64,000 bases of DNA from Monodelphis domestica (GCF_027887165.1 NC_077227.1:442511895-442575894); one strand, 5' to 3'. Numbered from the stretch's first letter, positions 1 through 11,620 are shown. Notes: generated from the sequence alone by a model not told the origin. Numbers and translations: made by a program.

Positions 1-215
1 AGATTCACCTTCCCGAGTTCAAATCTGACTTCAAGAATTTACTAGCTCTGTGACCCTCGGCAAGTCAACCTTTTTTTTTTTTTGCCTCCGTTTCCTCATC
101 TGCAAATGAACTGGAGAAAGAAATGACCAAACATCCCAGAATCTTTACCAAGAAAACCCCAAATGGGGTTACGAAGAGTTGGACTGAAACTACTGAACAA
201 GCAACAGATTGCAAG
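1..215 (+). repeat. RTE-tailed marsupial SINE (MAR-like)
   Basis: Opens inside the tRNA-like head (gagttcaaatctgac, ctctgtgaccctcggcaagt) and ends with the RTE-derived tail (ccaagaaaaccccaaatggg, acgaagagttggact, actgaacaagcaacag). The window edge cuts its 5' end. A T-run has expanded near 70-82. Confidence 0.85.
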
Positions 216-245
216 GCCAATACAAATAAGCTCAGACACAAAAAT

Positions 246-593
246 TACTCATTTAAATTATTTTTATTTACACATGATGCCTTTTCTGCCATTATTTTGG
301 AAGATTTTCTGTTTGTTTATAAATAGCATAGTACATGCAGTAGGATCCTGACCATGAAAAAAAAAGTACGATTTTATTTAACAGAGATCAAAAAATTATC
401 CCATAGAAAGTGCTTACCAAAAAGACCTTGTGACACATTTACACCTTAATACTTAACCAAATAAATACTAAGGAATGCAGTATTTATAAATAAGCCATTC
501 AAAATAGTCGTCTTCCACTTCCCTTCTTCAAGCTAGCAGTTAGTATTTTGATTAGGCAAATGAATAGCAGCTTCATTATCACATATAGACAGG
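246..593 (-). other. ITFG1: ITFG1 3' UTR (downstream end uncertain)
   Basis: Sequence right after the ITFG1 stop on the minus strand. It is unique and AT-rich and holds no second exon. Two minus-strand AATAAA hexamers are visible (plus-strand tttatt at 373-378 and about 263-268), so the transcript plausibly ends between about 360 and 240, before the SINE at 1-215. Which signal is used cannot be decided from sequence. Confidence 0.6.
373..378 (-). terminator. Candidate poly(A) signal of ITFG1
   Basis: Perfect AATAAA on the minus strand about 215 bases past the ITFG1 stop codon, the first such hexamer downstream. A second copy lies near 263-268. Chance hexamers are common in AT-rich DNA, so this is positional support only. 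Confidence 0.45.
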
Positions 594-653
594 TCACATA
601 GCATCAAAGTGAAACCGATGGGCTTCCTGGCGTTTTTCTCTATCATCTGCTTT
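594..653 (-). CDS. ITFG1: ITFG1 terminal coding exon (cytoplasmic tail and stop)
   Basis: Last coding exon of ITFG1, read on the minus strand. It encodes KADDREKRQEAHRFHFDAM followed by TGA (stop at 594-596). I recognise this charged tail, ending HFDAM, as the end of mammalian ITFG1, a type I membrane protein also called TIP or LINKIN. A polypyrimidine-like tract and AG acceptor lie just above 653, and the exon opens in phase 0, matching the phase 0 end of the exon at 2256-2373. This is the short cytoplasmic tail that follows the single membrane helix. Family knowledge: LINKIN proteins act in cell adhesion and collective migration and have been linked to RUVBL1/2 and tubulin; nothing here tests that. 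Confidence 0.96.
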   Translation of the reverse strand, partial: KADDREKRQEAHRFHFDAM

Positions 654-2255
654 CTGAAATAATAAATAAGTTTGTAGAATTTTCAGATATTTCAGTGCAC
701 ATTCTGGTACCATCCAAACATGTTCAGATCTTTTCTCTCTCATTTTTGGTATCTTCAACATTAATGACTAATAGAAGAGTTTATAGTAAAATAATTTCAA
801 AATCATTTATTGTAGTCCATGGTTTTCTGTTTTACTATTAGTGATAATAAGTGCAGATTTTAAATTGTTTTCTTGCAAAGTATTTTAAGAATCTAAATTA
901 ACTTGGTAATTATTTGTATTATGCAATAACACCTTAACTGCTTACATATTCTTAATTTTAAAATTTGTAACACAATGATTGACTCACTGATTTCTGCAGT
1001 ATACCTCTTGAATCACCACTTTTATAAACTTAAAAATTCATTTTAATAAACTAAGATAAACTGGGTAAATTTATAGCTCTTTCATCATTCTTTGGTTAAA
1101 CGATGAGTAGATATCCAAATGTGAGTATGTATGATATTCTGACATAGCATTGCTGTGGGATGTGTATGCTGGTAATAAGATGTCTTGAGAAATACATATG
1201 TTTGTTATTTTCTTTGCTATAGAAGTTTGATGGTCCTATATAATATTTTAGGCCATTTGCTTTCAGAAAAACAAGACAAGTTAAAGATAGGCTGTCAGCC
1301 TGAGTTTTATCACTCAAGTTAAATCTCAATCTCAATGTCACTTGAATACAGGTTTCATCTTAACATTTCAGATACTCAGGAATGATGATTTTTAGGAAAT
1401 CGAGTGTATGAAACCAAACTTGCACAATGACTATATTCTCTTTTTTCCCCAGAATGAAAAAGTCATGTTGAGTAAAAAAGAAAAAAAGTAATTTAAATAG
1501 CCAATAATGATTATAGTTAGGTCAGGTGGAGATGACAAACAGAATGGGAGCAGAAAAATTAAAGCTCTCTCTGTGTGCGTATGTACATATGATATCTTGG
1601 AACTCGGTAGTCATGTATTTGATGCATATTTATACACAGATAGTAAAACTGTAGTTGTTGCTTACATAAACCTGTAATAACTACTAATAAAAAATCACTG
1701 GTGATCTCTTTACATAAAAGTGAGCACAAAAATTCTCTTTCCTCATTTAAATTTTTTTTCAGTGGATGGCACTGAGAGCACACAGAGTAATTTATCTTAG
1801 TGAAGAGAACAGTAGAGACTTTTGGCACTTTAACCTCGAGTAAAACATTTAACTTTCTTGTGACTCAGTTTTTTCATCTGAAAAATATGGATAACTTACC
1901 AAAATCCTAACTGGTGGTGGTTGTGGTGAAATACATATTTAAGGGTATTAATTTCTTCCTGTTACCATGGAAATATCTATTAAAAAACTTTTTGAGGCTT
2001 GGTACACTTTCATAAAATGAACAATTTACAGGCTCTATTTCTAAATTGCTTTAGAATGTTGATTTTCAAAAGGATTGATTATGAAGATATAAATGAGTCT
2101 CATCAAGAAGGTAAGATTTTGGGCATAAGTTATTTTTAAATCAGCAATTCCTAGATATCATACATTTTGAATGAATGTGGCTCTATTTAATACCTCTGTG
2201 CCGATTAATAAACACGATACTATCCAAATTTAAATTTTCAATTAATTGAGCTTAC
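654..2255. other. ITFG1: Last ITFG1 intron, no recognised element
   Basis: A 1,602-bp AT-rich intron between the membrane-helix exon and the terminal exon. I see no recognisable SINE, LINE or coding match. Weak open frames on the minus strand (1096-1341, 1559-1828) have low-complexity composition and no domain. Confidence 0.6.
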
Positions 2256-2373
2256 CTTTTCCTGCCAATGTAATATGCCAATTATTGCCAAGATGAAAAC
2301 ACAGACACCGATGAGAGCTATAGCTGTCAGTAAAACAATGTTACTTGGGGTCAGATACAGTTTAGCACTCCAG
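2256..2373 (-). CDS. ITFG1: ITFG1 penultimate exon (transmembrane helix)
   Basis: A 118-nt minus-strand exon. Its first base completes a serine codon begun in the previous exon (AG|C), followed by 39 codons. It starts WSAKLYLTPSN and ends ILHWQEK. Residues from about 11 to 34 of the exon form an uninterrupted hydrophobic run (IVLLTAIALIGVCVFILAII and beyond), the single membrane span of ITFG1, with HWQEK starting the cytosolic side. The acceptor (CTTTTAG) and donor (GTAAGC) are both canonical. The exon ends in phase 0, as the terminal exon requires. Sequence is close to identical to the human segment as I remember it. Confidence 0.96.
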
Positions 2374-2574
2374 CTAAAAGACAGAACAGAGAAAATGTAA
2401 ATTGCTAGTATTCACAGAACCGATGTGATCATTTTAATGAAACAAATGGCACAACAAAGAAAATTTAGATATTGCCAAGTAGAATTTACACTTATGTCTT
2501 GAGGATTTTTACTTAAACATAAAAATGAATTTTTAACCTGATAATTTACTTGTTTTCTCAAGCCTCACACTATC

Positions 2575-2810
2575 TGAATTACTGCTTCTAGTGTGACCCA
2601 GTATGGTGTAGCTGCAATGGGTTTGAACTCTCGCTCTTCTACTGATTTGATATGTGATCACAAGCAAGCCATGCAACATCTTTTGTGTCTTAGTTACCTC
2701 AATGATAAAATGGAAATAATGATACACTCCCTACTTCATGGGGTTGTTGTAAGAAAAATATATAAACTATAAAGCACTGTATAAATACACACTATTATTA
2801 TTAAAGATGT
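2575..2810 (+). repeat. MIR/THER1 CORE-SINE
   Basis: Degenerate MIR-type copy: tttgaactctcgctcttct, gatcacaagcaagccatgcaac, ttagttacctcaatgataaa and an end with ggggttgttgtaagaaa and cactgtataaatac. It inserted beside the reverse CR1 fragment that begins near 2815. Confidence 0.7.
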
Positions 2811-2814
2811 ATTT

Positions 2815-4050
2815 TGAGGTACTTTGGAGAGTCACAGACTCATAGGATTTCAGAGGAAGGGACCTCGGAGATCATAAAATCGGTCTATACTGCCCCTAAA
2901 AAAGAATCTTTCGACCTATCCTTGACAAATGGGCACACAGGTCTGCTTGAAGATCTCCATATCTTGTAGGGCAGCTGTTCCCACTTTTAGACAGCACTGA
3001 CAGGTAAGATTTTTCTTATATTAAGTCTATGTCTGCCTCTCCATAACTTTCTCTCATTGTCCCTAGTTTTGCTTCTTGGAGCCAAGTGTAACAAATTTAA
3101 TCTCTCTTCCACATCATAATTCTAATAATTTGAAGGCAAATAACATTTCCCTAAAGTCTTCTTTGGGACAAATCTTCAATTTCTTCTACTGAGCTTCTTT
3201 CTATTTGTATAAACCGGTCTCTAGTCTCTCATCATTCTGACCATTCTTCTCTACACATACCTCAGTTTGTTAATATTCTTCCTAAAATATGGTGTTGGGA
3301 ACTGAACACAGAATTCTAAATGTCAGGGAGGCAGCACGGTGAGAGGTGGAAAGTGCTGGATTTGTAGTCAAAGAAATTTGGTTTGAATCGTGGGCTTTGA
3401 CATTTATTGCTTGTTTGACTTTTAGCAAGTTACTCAACCCCTTACTATACAACAGGGTGGTAGAATACAAGAACCCTGAAGTTCTTTTTAGCTATAAATC
3501 TATGATCCTGTGATTTTGTGTGGCCAGGATAGAGTACTAAACACTATATGCTGATAATGAGCCCCAAATCGATTCAGCATATTTGGTTACTCCACTCATT
3601 CTCTTGAAACATACTGGGTTTACAGACTACTAAAAATCCTAAACCTTTTTTGTTGTTGTTGTTTTGTTTTTACATAAACTGTCATCTAGTCAAACACTAT
3701 ATCTCCTAAATTTATTTTTTGGAGCTAAGTGAAGTACTTTGTTAATCCATAATTTTAGTCCATGAAGATGATTTTAGGTCCTATCATCCAATGTGTTGGC
3801 TGTTTAACCTAATTTCATGTTACTTGTAAATTTAATAAGGATTTGATCTACGTCTTCTTCTAAGTCATTGATAATAATGTTGAATGGGAGAGGACTAAGG
3901 ACACATTTTTGGGGATTTCCATATGCAAATTTCTATATTTTATGGAGGTAGGAATTCTCTCCATCAGTTCAGATGGCATTCCTTCCTTGTCTTATGTGAC
4001 TGTTGTCCATGCTTTTCCATAGATCTTTCACCAACATGGAGGATTATTGC
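2815..4050 (-). mobile_element. CR1/L3-clade LINE 3' region, split by a MIR
   Basis: Read on the plus strand this is the reverse complement of a CR1-type LINE: the 3' end (tcagaggaagggacctcgga), ctgcttgaagatctccat, tgcctctccataactttct, then, after a MIR at 3322-3510, agagtactaaacactatatg, atcatccaatgtgttggct and tcattgataataatgttgaa. These blocks follow CR1 order without rearrangement. Many substitutions and indels show an old copy. It lies in the same transcriptional direction as ITFG1. Confidence 0.75.
3322..3510 (+). repeat. MIR/THER1 SINE inside CR1
   Basis: Blocks ggtggaaagtgctggatttg, gtttgaatcgtgggctttga, tttagcaagttactcaaccc and ttttagctataaatctatga are the order of a marsupial MIR-type SINE. 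It splits the CR1 copy and so is younger than it. Confidence 0.75.
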
Positions 4051-4139
4051 TTATAGTCCTTTTGCCATTTGGGACAACTCTGATTCTTCTGGGACTGGTT
4101 AGACCAAAATTTGAAATAACAGAATATTACTAGTAGAAC

Positions 4140-4410
4140 ACTTTTATTTGTCTTATGCCTCTTTTTCTTAGCCAAACTGTGTTCTATATATTTATTTGCT
4201 TTATGCTATAGAAATACATATATATGTATACACACACACATATATATGCATGTATACTTATTTATATATTTCTTGTTTCTTCCATTAGAATGTGAACTCC
4301 TTGTGAGTATTGGTTGTTTATTCTTCATTTGTGTAACTAGTTCCTAACATTGTGCCTGGAACATAGTAGAAACTTAATAAATTGTTGTTGATTGGCTGAT
4401 TGATTGTTGA
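4140..4410 (+). mobile_element. L2 3' end
   Basis: Ends with the L2 signature: attagaatgtgaactccttg, cctaacattgtgcctggaac, atagtagaaacttaataaat, ttgattg. An alternating AT/AC microsatellite (about 4197-4245) lies in its upstream part. Confidence 0.75.
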
Positions 4411-4464
4411 AAAGATAGAGCTTTGTGTAAGGAAACTGCTCAGGATCATTAAAAGCAATGACAG

Positions 4465-4663
4465 GGGGCAGCTGGGTAGCTCAGTGGATTGAGAGTCAGG
4501 CCTAGAGACGGGAGGTCCTAGGTTCAAATCTGGCCTCAGACACTTCCCAGCTGTGTGACCCTAGGCAAGCCACTTGACCCCACTGCCTAGCCCTTACCAC
4601 TCTTCTGCCTTGGAGCCAATACACAGTATTGACTCCAAGACAGAAGGTGAGGGTTTTAAAAAA
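4465..4663 (+). repeat. WSINE1/SINE1-type SINE, full length
   Basis: Complete copy from ggggcagctgggtagctcag to ggtgagggttttaaaaaaa. It is flanked by a 14-bp target-site duplication, aaaagcaatgacag (4451-4464) and aaaagcaacgacag (4664-4677), with one mismatch, so the insertion is fairly recent. The tRNA-like A/B boxes belong to the SINE and are not a tRNA gene. Confidence 0.92.
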
Positions 4664-4679
4664 AAAAGCAACGACAGAT

Positions 4680-6380
4680 TTCTCAAATGCAATCCAGCCT
4701 CTTCTCTTCAATTCTGGATCCAACTCGTTCAAATGTAGCACCTGTCCCAGATGTAAGTATTAATGTACCAACTCAATGCACTAGCTCTCCAATTGCATAT
4801 CACAGTCTTGGTAAGAGACATTTTTCATTGTTTAGATGTTTTATATGGACTGTTGGGCCAATGATCTCTTTTCCATAATTGTGGTTCTTATTGAGGTGGT
4901 TAGATAATATTCTGGGACTTGATGAAATTAGCATTGGAGCCTGTGGAGTATCTGACCATCGTTAGGAAATCTCTTTTCCACTGATGATCATTCCATGGCT
5001 TCCTTCATGAGAGTAGAGAATACCTTTAGTGAATACATATATCTCCCTGTTTTGTATCTTGCTAGGAGTTAAGGATCAGAGAACATGGTTATTTTCATAG
5101 TTGTATTTATTAAAGAATCTTATATGGCCATAACAGATGCATTCAAGACTCTGTGTGTGTGTGTGTGTGTGTGTAGGGCAGGAGAAACTTTAAGGCTAAG
5201 TATTTTACTATAGGATCAAATATTCTGTAATCGATGAACAAGAGACATGATGGGATTTTTTATGCTCTGCATTTTTTAGTTTACTGAATAACTACAGAGA
5301 TGCAGTTGGCTGTAAAAATTATGTACCAAATCCTTATTTAAATTAAATGAACTTTAATAATTTCACGATTGAATCATCTTTTGAATGTTAAATTTGAATT
5401 CAAATGACTTTTTAAGTCATATATACCATATGACTGACAGAGTCCAATGTTTTGTTGATCATTATCTATATATGTGAAACACTTTAAAAATAACCAGATA
5501 TGAAAAGCCTCTAAAATACGTTTACTTCATAAAATGCTATCTAGCATTTGTTGGTGAGTTTACATTTATTTATTATCTCCTTCCATAGATTTCTGTCAAA
5601 ATGAGGTAGGAAACACCTTGGATTTATGTTGAGACCAATCACAAAAATACTGTAAAACCCAAGGCCTCAAGTATGATTAAAGTCTACACCATACATCCTA
5701 GTTTAACATGCAGTGCGATGAGGCACAGATCATAGTTCATAACCAATGCTGCAGGGACCTATATACAAAAAGAGAACTTTCTGTTCTCTCTCAGAATAGT
5801 TATATTTTCATTTAAGAAGTTTAATAAAGTTAAGATCATTCTGATGAATAGCAAGTAGATATTGACTTCTCAGAGGACCATAATTAAAATTTATTGACTG
5901 GTGGGGTTAGCTACCAGTCAATATATCTCAAAATATATACTTAAAGCTAAAATCAATGCGAATTTTATTATGTACATAAATTTGAAAAGATAATTTATTC
6001 TAAAACAGTAAGACGATGATATTGAGGGGTTTGTAGCACAGATTTAACAGAAATGGAAACAAAGATCCAGTGCAGAAACACCTGAAGAAAGTAAGTACTA
6101 TTAATTATATAAGGTTAATCATTCCAGTTTCCTAATTTATGAAAAAGAGCAGGGGGCCTTTTTTCCTTAGCTCCATTTTGATTCAGTTGAATTAAAGTAT
6201 ATTTTTTTCACTAGATTAAGCAGAAGGAAAAAATCTAACGTAAGAAAAACAAATTTTAATGTGCCACTGAATTAAAGAATTACAGGCCATATAGCAATTT
6301 TTTTACTATTTTCTCCTTTGCCTCACAAATCAAAACCAAATCTCTAGTATTTCTTGATTATACTATTTCTAATAACAACA
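4680..6380. other. ITFG1: Intron sequence, no recognised element
   Basis: Unique AT-rich intron. The only notable structure is a (GT)n run at about 5151-5174. No coding match on either strand. Confidence 0.55.
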
Positions 6381-6506
6381 CCACTACCAACTAGCATTTA
6401 TATGTTTTAAGGTTTGCAAAGCACTATATATTCTCATCCTTTATTACATATAATCAACTATGTTATATACAACATATACACATATGCATTTATTTTTATA
6501 TACCCC

Positions 6507-6745
6507 TGTCTATTGGACATCTAGATGGTTCAGTGGCTAGAACTCTGAGCTTGGAGTCAAGAATATGAGTTCAAATCTGGTCTCAGACACTAGCTGAGTG
6601 ATCCTGGGCAAGTCACTTAATCTCTGGCTGGAAATGGCAAATCACTCCAGTGTCTCTGCCAAGAAAACCCCATGGACAGTATGGTCCATGGGATCACAAA
6701 GAATTGGATATGACTAATTAAATAACTGAACATCAACAAGCAATC
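6507..6745 (+). repeat. RTE-tailed marsupial SINE
   Basis: Head gttcagtggctagaactctg and gagttcaaatctggtctcag, then ggaaatggcaaatcactcca, ccaagaaaaccccatgga and the RTE-like end gaattggatatgactaa, ctgaacatcaacaa. Confidence 0.85.
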
Positions 6746-6764
6746 AATTGATCTAATACAGAGT

Positions 6765-6980
6765 TTTGCAAACCTTAAATATGTTATCTCCTTTGGCCCT
6801 TATAACAACCTTGGAAGTTGATTGTTATTGTCCTCATTTTACAGATGAGGAATCTGAGGCACATAGAAATTAAGTGACTTGCCTAGGGTCACATAATAAT
6901 TTGCCTGAGACAGGATTTGAACTCTGCACCTTCTGGACTCCAAGACTAGAACTCTTATCTACTATGTCACCGGGCTCCTA
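6765..6980 (-). repeat. MIR/THER1 SINE (reverse)
   Basis: Plus strand shows tatctcctttggcccttataacaa, cattttacagatgaggaatc, aagtgacttgcctagggtca and ggatttgaactctgcacctt, the reverse complement of the MIR core. Confidence 0.8.
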
Positions 6981-7236
6981 TATCAATCCTGTATTAAAGC
7001 AAAGGTGTCCTAGTCCTGTAAGAATTAGGTATCTTTAAAAGAGGAGGTGTGTCGCTATAACAGACAGGATGCTGGCTGCGGCATCATAAGACCAAGGTCT
7101 GAGTCATACTCCTGACACATGCCAGCTCTCAGCACTCCAGGTAACTATGTTACAAATGACGGGGAGAATCTTTCCATAACATATTCCTCAGGTGAGACCA
7201 TTGGTTTATATATACATATACATATATATGAACACT

Positions 7237-7445
7237 CCTATCAGGGTAGCTAGGTGACTCAGTGGATTGAGATCCAGGTCTAAAGATCAAAGATCCTGGG
7301 TTCAAATCTGGTCTCAGACACTTCTTAGCTGTGTGACCCTGAGCAAGTCACTTAACTCTCATTGCCTAGCCCTTACCACTCTTCTGCCTTGTAACCAATA
7401 CACAGTATTAATTCTAAGATGGAAGGTAAGGGTTTAAAAGAAAAC
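7237..7445 (+). repeat. WSINE1/SINE1-type SINE
   Basis: Blocks gggtagctaggtgactcagt, ttcaaatctggtctcagaca, ctgtgtgaccctgagcaagt, ttaccactcttctgccttg and ggaaggtaagggtttaaaag give a near-complete copy. A TA-rich microsatellite lies just upstream (7208-7230). Confidence 0.9.
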
Positions 7446-8074
7446 ATGGTAGAACTCGGGCATGTAGGACTTACTATGCCCACACAGATGAATATTCACT
7501 ATATAGGGAGTGGAAGAAACTTAGCTTCTGTATCCTCTCAACATATGAGACTTGGCTAATATCCACTTTATTTTTCACAATGAATTTTAAAACTCACAAA
7601 TAACTTCATTATTTTGTGCTTTAAAAGGAGAATACAATTAACACACTAAGTTAAAGAAAATGGTAACCATTTAGGATTGAAAGATAAATGAGTCAGTCCA
7701 GTGCAAATCAAATACAAATAAACAGCAGTGCATATTTAGAAAGCTACTTCTATTAAATTGTTATCACCCTGAAATTCTAGAATATGCAGTTGGTGAATGG
7801 AAGCAATTTATTTAACTAATATATGTATAAATTTCAAATTAGTTAACCTGCTGTTCTTCTAATAGAATTTAATTTGTTCCTCATGAAAAGTGTCAGAGAC
7901 CTTTTCTGTAGGCATGCTTAGTCTTTTAAGGTTTTCTTTAAAGAAATTAAGTAATGGCCCTCATATGGGAACACAGCAGGAATGAGAGAGGTTTTCTCTG
8001 AGATGTAACTGCATCTTTGATTTGCACAGTTGACAGTATCATTTTACCAAATTTAGTTCAAGCACTGATATTAC

Positions 8075-8157
8075 CTCCGAGGAACATTGTGTGGATATGG
8101 AATGACGATGAGTTGGGAGTTGGGGATGATTGCAGTCCACTCTTGTTTTCGGATAGC
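8075..8157 (-). CDS. ITFG1: ITFG1 exon (membrane-proximal extracellular segment)
   Basis: An 83-nt minus-strand exon in phase 0, encoding AIRKQEWTAIIPNSQ, then LIVIPYPHNVPR, with two bases of a split serine codon. Acceptor TTTTTCTAG and donor GTAATA flank it; the donor is a weaker GTAAT type. It joins in frame to the exons at 8845-8969 and 2256-2373. It encodes the stretch just outside the membrane helix. From memory, human ITFG1 has SIRKQEW here, so the first residue (A) may be a lineage difference. An unrelated open frame reads through the opposite strand here and is a shadow. Confidence 0.96.
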
Positions 8158-8844
8158 CTAGAAAAAGAATTTTTAAGGCAGATTAAACTTTCAGATAAAA
8201 TACTGTAAAACAACTATATTCTAATTCAATTAAAAAAAAACAACCTAAAACTAAGATAATTTGTACGATAAGTAAAATGGCACAGAACCTTACAATAGTG
8301 GTGTCCAACTCAAATAAAAAGAGGGCCACTAAATGGTACCTTAGGATCCCTGCAGACTGCATACTGACTTAGAAAAATCACATATTAACATTATCTATGT
8401 TTTACTGTATTTTTATTTATTTTATTAAACATTTCCAAAATAAATCTTCATTTGGTTCTCTTTGCAATCTAAAGGTGCTTGACATTTCTGCCTTATATTA
8501 ATGAGCACTGAGTAAATGTTATTGCTAAATTGAAATAAAAGTAATTTATTAATATCTAGATTGAATTATGGATATACTAGTACATTTATGCCCTTAGATT
8601 AAGTCAAAACCAGGACAATGACTCCTATGTCAATTCTTGGAAAAAAGTTATTCCAATCTTTTCAGGTAGAAGTTCTTTTTGGTCTCACTAGATGCTACCT
8701 TTATTCTTTAATGATTGTGTACTCAGAGATTCTCAACCAGTTATTTCAATTTGTCTTTAAAAATGGAGTGATTTTTGAAAATCAGATTATTTTAGAAACA
8801 AAGTGGTTGATGATCATGGCCAGCAAAATAAACTCTCTACTTAC

Positions 8845-8969
8845 CTTTTCTCCTAATGGACGGGGAATGCCAACATAAAGGTGATCAAGAAAATTTGCAC
8901 TTCGACCTAAACCCAGTACATTATATGGCAACTGGAGAGCTAAATGTGCTGACTGGCTGAGTTGTCCAG
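8845..8969 (-). CDS. ITFG1: ITFG1 exon (late extracellular domain)
   Basis: A 125-nt minus-strand exon. Two bases complete an alanine codon, then 41 codons follow, including GQLSQSAHLALQLPYNVLGL and GRSANFLDHLYVGIPRPLGEK. This matches ITFG1 just before the membrane-proximal region. The acceptor is ATTCTAG and the donor is GTAAGT, a perfect consensus. Upstream lies the 43.9-kb intron; downstream only 687 bp separate it from the next exon. Human has PRPSGEK as I recall, so L for S here is a likely substitution. The domain lies after the FG-GAP/VCBS-like repeats of the family, which are outside the window. Confidence 0.96.
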
Positions 8970-9166
8970 CTAGAATTAAATACAAAAAGATAAATGTTAA
9001 TATTGGATTGTTTAATAAAATGCTGGTGAAAAGTGATATTCTTAAATATTTTTCAAATGCACTTAAAATACACAATTACTCCAACCAAATTCCCAGGAAA
9101 GACCATAGACACTGAACAAAGGCAAAGAATTTGCAAGCCATGATAATCAATACTCCAATTTCATGG

Positions 9167-9215
<49 letters not shown>
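9167..9215 (+). repeat. (ATC)n microsatellite
   Basis: An uninterrupted run of about 16 ATC units in the first kilobase of the giant intron. Likely polymorphic in length. Confidence 0.97.
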
Positions 9216-9352
9216 TGGAAATGGAAGGGTTTCTAATGGCAAGTCAAGACTAGCTCACTGCCATGAGAAACTACAGAAGGTTATCTTTTTTGGAGCCTGG
9301 ATTCAATGATCAAGATAGGTCATGTAAAATATTAGTAGAAAGTGCAGCACAT

Positions 9353-9816
9353 TGGCAAAGAATTGGAAACTGAGGGGATGCTTATCAATTGGGGAATGGC
9401 TGAATAAATTGTGGTACATGTTGGCTACATTGTGGTATATTGAATACTATTGTGCTATAAGAAAGGACAAGCAAAATGATTTCAGAAAAAGCTGGAAAGA
9501 TCTGCAGGAACTGATGCAGAGTGAAATAAGCAGAACTGGGAGAGCATTGTATACAATAACAGCAATAGTGGATGATGATCATATGTGAAAACTTGGCTGC
9601 TCTCAGCAATGTGATAATCTGGGATAATCCTGAAGATCTGTGGCAGAAATGCTCTCCACCCTCAGAGAAAGAATTGTTGGAGTCAGATGGATGTGGATCA
9701 AAACATATTACTTTTCACATCAGCATATTTATGATTTTATTTTGGGCTTTTGGTTATATATGAATATGCTCTTACAACAATGGCAATAGGGAAGTGTGTT
9801 TTGTATGATAATAAAA
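9353..9816 (+). mobile_element. 5'-truncated L1 3' end with target-site duplication
   Basis: Marsupial L1 tail: ggggatgcttatcaattggg, ggaatggctgaataaattgt, gaactgatgcagagtgaaat, agcagaactgggagagcatt, and an A-rich end. It is flanked by aaagtgcagcacat at 9339-9352 and again at 9817-9830, a perfect 14-bp duplication that fixes both ends. Heavy 5' truncation is typical of target-primed reverse transcription. Confidence 0.93.
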
Positions 9817-9934
9817 AAAGTGCAGCACATCACTGTGTAAAAGTTATCATCTATGAGATATCGAGCAAGACATGACTTGGTGGGTAGAAGTATATATCAA
9901 AAACTCCCTGTCACTGACTTGACATAACATATCG

Positions 9935-10030
9935 TATCACTCCAGACCTGTGGTTGAATCTTTCCTCTGATGGAGGTTGTGTGACCCTGGGCAAAATCAC
10001 TTAGCCTTAGCTAAGTAGATTTGTATTGGT
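9935..10030 (+). repeat. Degraded SINE fragment
   Basis: Contains ggttgtgtgaccctgggcaa and atcacttagcc, the tRNA-like core of a marsupial SINE, without a clear head or tail. Confidence 0.5.
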
Positions 10031-10694
10031 AGAAAGAGTTCTTTATGGGGACTTCCCTACTACAGTGAAATCACAGGGTTTAGACAAAAGCGAAAAGAGA
10101 CAATGCTAACTGTCACTAATATGCTATACAGTGATGAGAAACCATTGGAAGGTAGACTTGGGAGGGACTTTAAAAAGTGCTTTTCTTTTCATTTTAAAAT
10201 GTCTTAGTAATTTTTTAAAAAATCACTCTTTCTACAAACCCTCAAGCCAAAGAAACCAACATATTGGACCGGTCTGGAGATTTATATTTCATCCTGAACT
10301 TGGAAATGACCAGCAGGAGGCATATTCTCCATGAGTCTTTTAGTTAGAATTTAGAAAGGATTTTACTCACATATAGACAAACTAGTTGTGTGTGTCTTAC
10401 CCAAGTTACAGGACATATAGGCACAATGGAAAGAAAGCATTTCTAGATATTCTATCACAACTTAAATCATGAAATCATAACTTGTCCTACTAGTTAGAAA
10501 TATTTCCTTCCTTGGACATTGACTAGCATTTTGTATGCACATCTCTTATATTATTCTGTTTTCCATTACATTTGTCACATATTTTTGGTTCTCATTTTTT
10601 GGGGATAGGTTTCTTGTGAAAAAATTATTTCTAAATCATATTTCTTCACATTTCTCGTATAGGGTAGGTACTGTGTACATAGCAGGTACATATG

Positions 10695-10950
10695 AAACAG
10701 TTGGATGGCTCAGTGGCTGGGCCTAGAGTCCGGAAGATTTTAGTTCAAAACTGACCTCAAACACTTACTAGCAACCGTGTAACCCTGGGAAAGTGACTTA
10801 ACTTCTCTAGCTACCTTCATCCACCGGAGATGGAAATGGCAAGTCATCTCAGTATCCCTACCAAGAAAACTCCATGGACCATTTTGGTGTGCAATGGCCT
10901 ACACAGATGAAGAATTGGGACATGATTTAACAACACGGAAAAGGAAAAAC
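10695..10950 (+). repeat. RTE-tailed marsupial SINE
   Basis: Head ggatggctcagtggctgggc, core cgtgtaaccctgggaaagtg, then ggaaatggcaagtcatctca, ccaagaaaactccatggacc and a decayed RTE tail (gaattgggacatgatttaac). Confidence 0.8.
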
Positions 10951-11359
10951 ATACCAGCTACTAAGTAAATGGTGACTGAATAGATAGAAGATGTGAAAAT
11001 ACGTAGCAGCAATCTATTCTGTAGTTACTTACTGAAAACATAAGAACTTTTATCAAAAGAGTAAAATTATTAAAAACTAAGAGTAACTATGAATAGATAA
11101 TACTTGTCAAAATTCTATACAAATGATAAGGAGTAAAAATTCATTAAACAAGTGGAGGAGATAATTTACCTAATTTTCTACATTTCTTCTAATTCTTATG
11201 CTATTATAGCAGTTCTTGACCTCAGTAAATTAAGAATATTTTTTTGAAAAGTTCTATAATTTTTATAAATATAAACTATGTATAAAGCTATATATGTGTA
11301 TATATATCCTTATATATAAACTTTATACATAAAATTAAAGTTTTAGAACTGAGTGACCA

Positions 11360-11620
11360 TTATTTAATTTTTTTTCACTCTTTGTCTTATTTCATCAGAT
11401 TTGATGGGCTTAATTATCACCCCCTGGCAGATGAATCTCTGGTTTACATGTCTAATTCTGGTCTTCCTCTTAAACTACAATCTTGCAACACAAACAATTG
11501 GATCCTGGCAAGCCGTTGTCCCATTCAGCATGTTTGAAACAGAACACATTATCTTACTCACCTTCCCCCTCCAATCTTATATTCTTAGTCTCTATTTCTA
11601 TTTCCTTGCTATAGGGAATT
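11360..11620 (+). mobile_element. L2 RT-region fragment (copy 1 of a local pair)
   Basis: Aligns by eye with 12960-13235: both share tttgtcttatttcatcagat plus ttgatggg, and tttgaaacagaacacattat plus cttactc, with the diverged L2 reverse-transcriptase region between. Nothing of the LINE is recognisable before about 11360 or after about 11620. Confidence 0.7.

Noticed and set aside
4465-4663. tRNA-like sequence with B-box text (ggttcaaatc)
   Set aside because: Part of a SINE; no complete cloverleaf or isolated tRNA gene.
8017-8208. 63-residue plus-strand frame over an ITFG1 exon
   Set aside because: Shadow of the minus-strand exon at 8075-8157.
9167-9215. Regular repeats resembling a short CRISPR-like array
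   Set aside because: A simple (ATC)n microsatellite with no spacers, in a mammalian intron.
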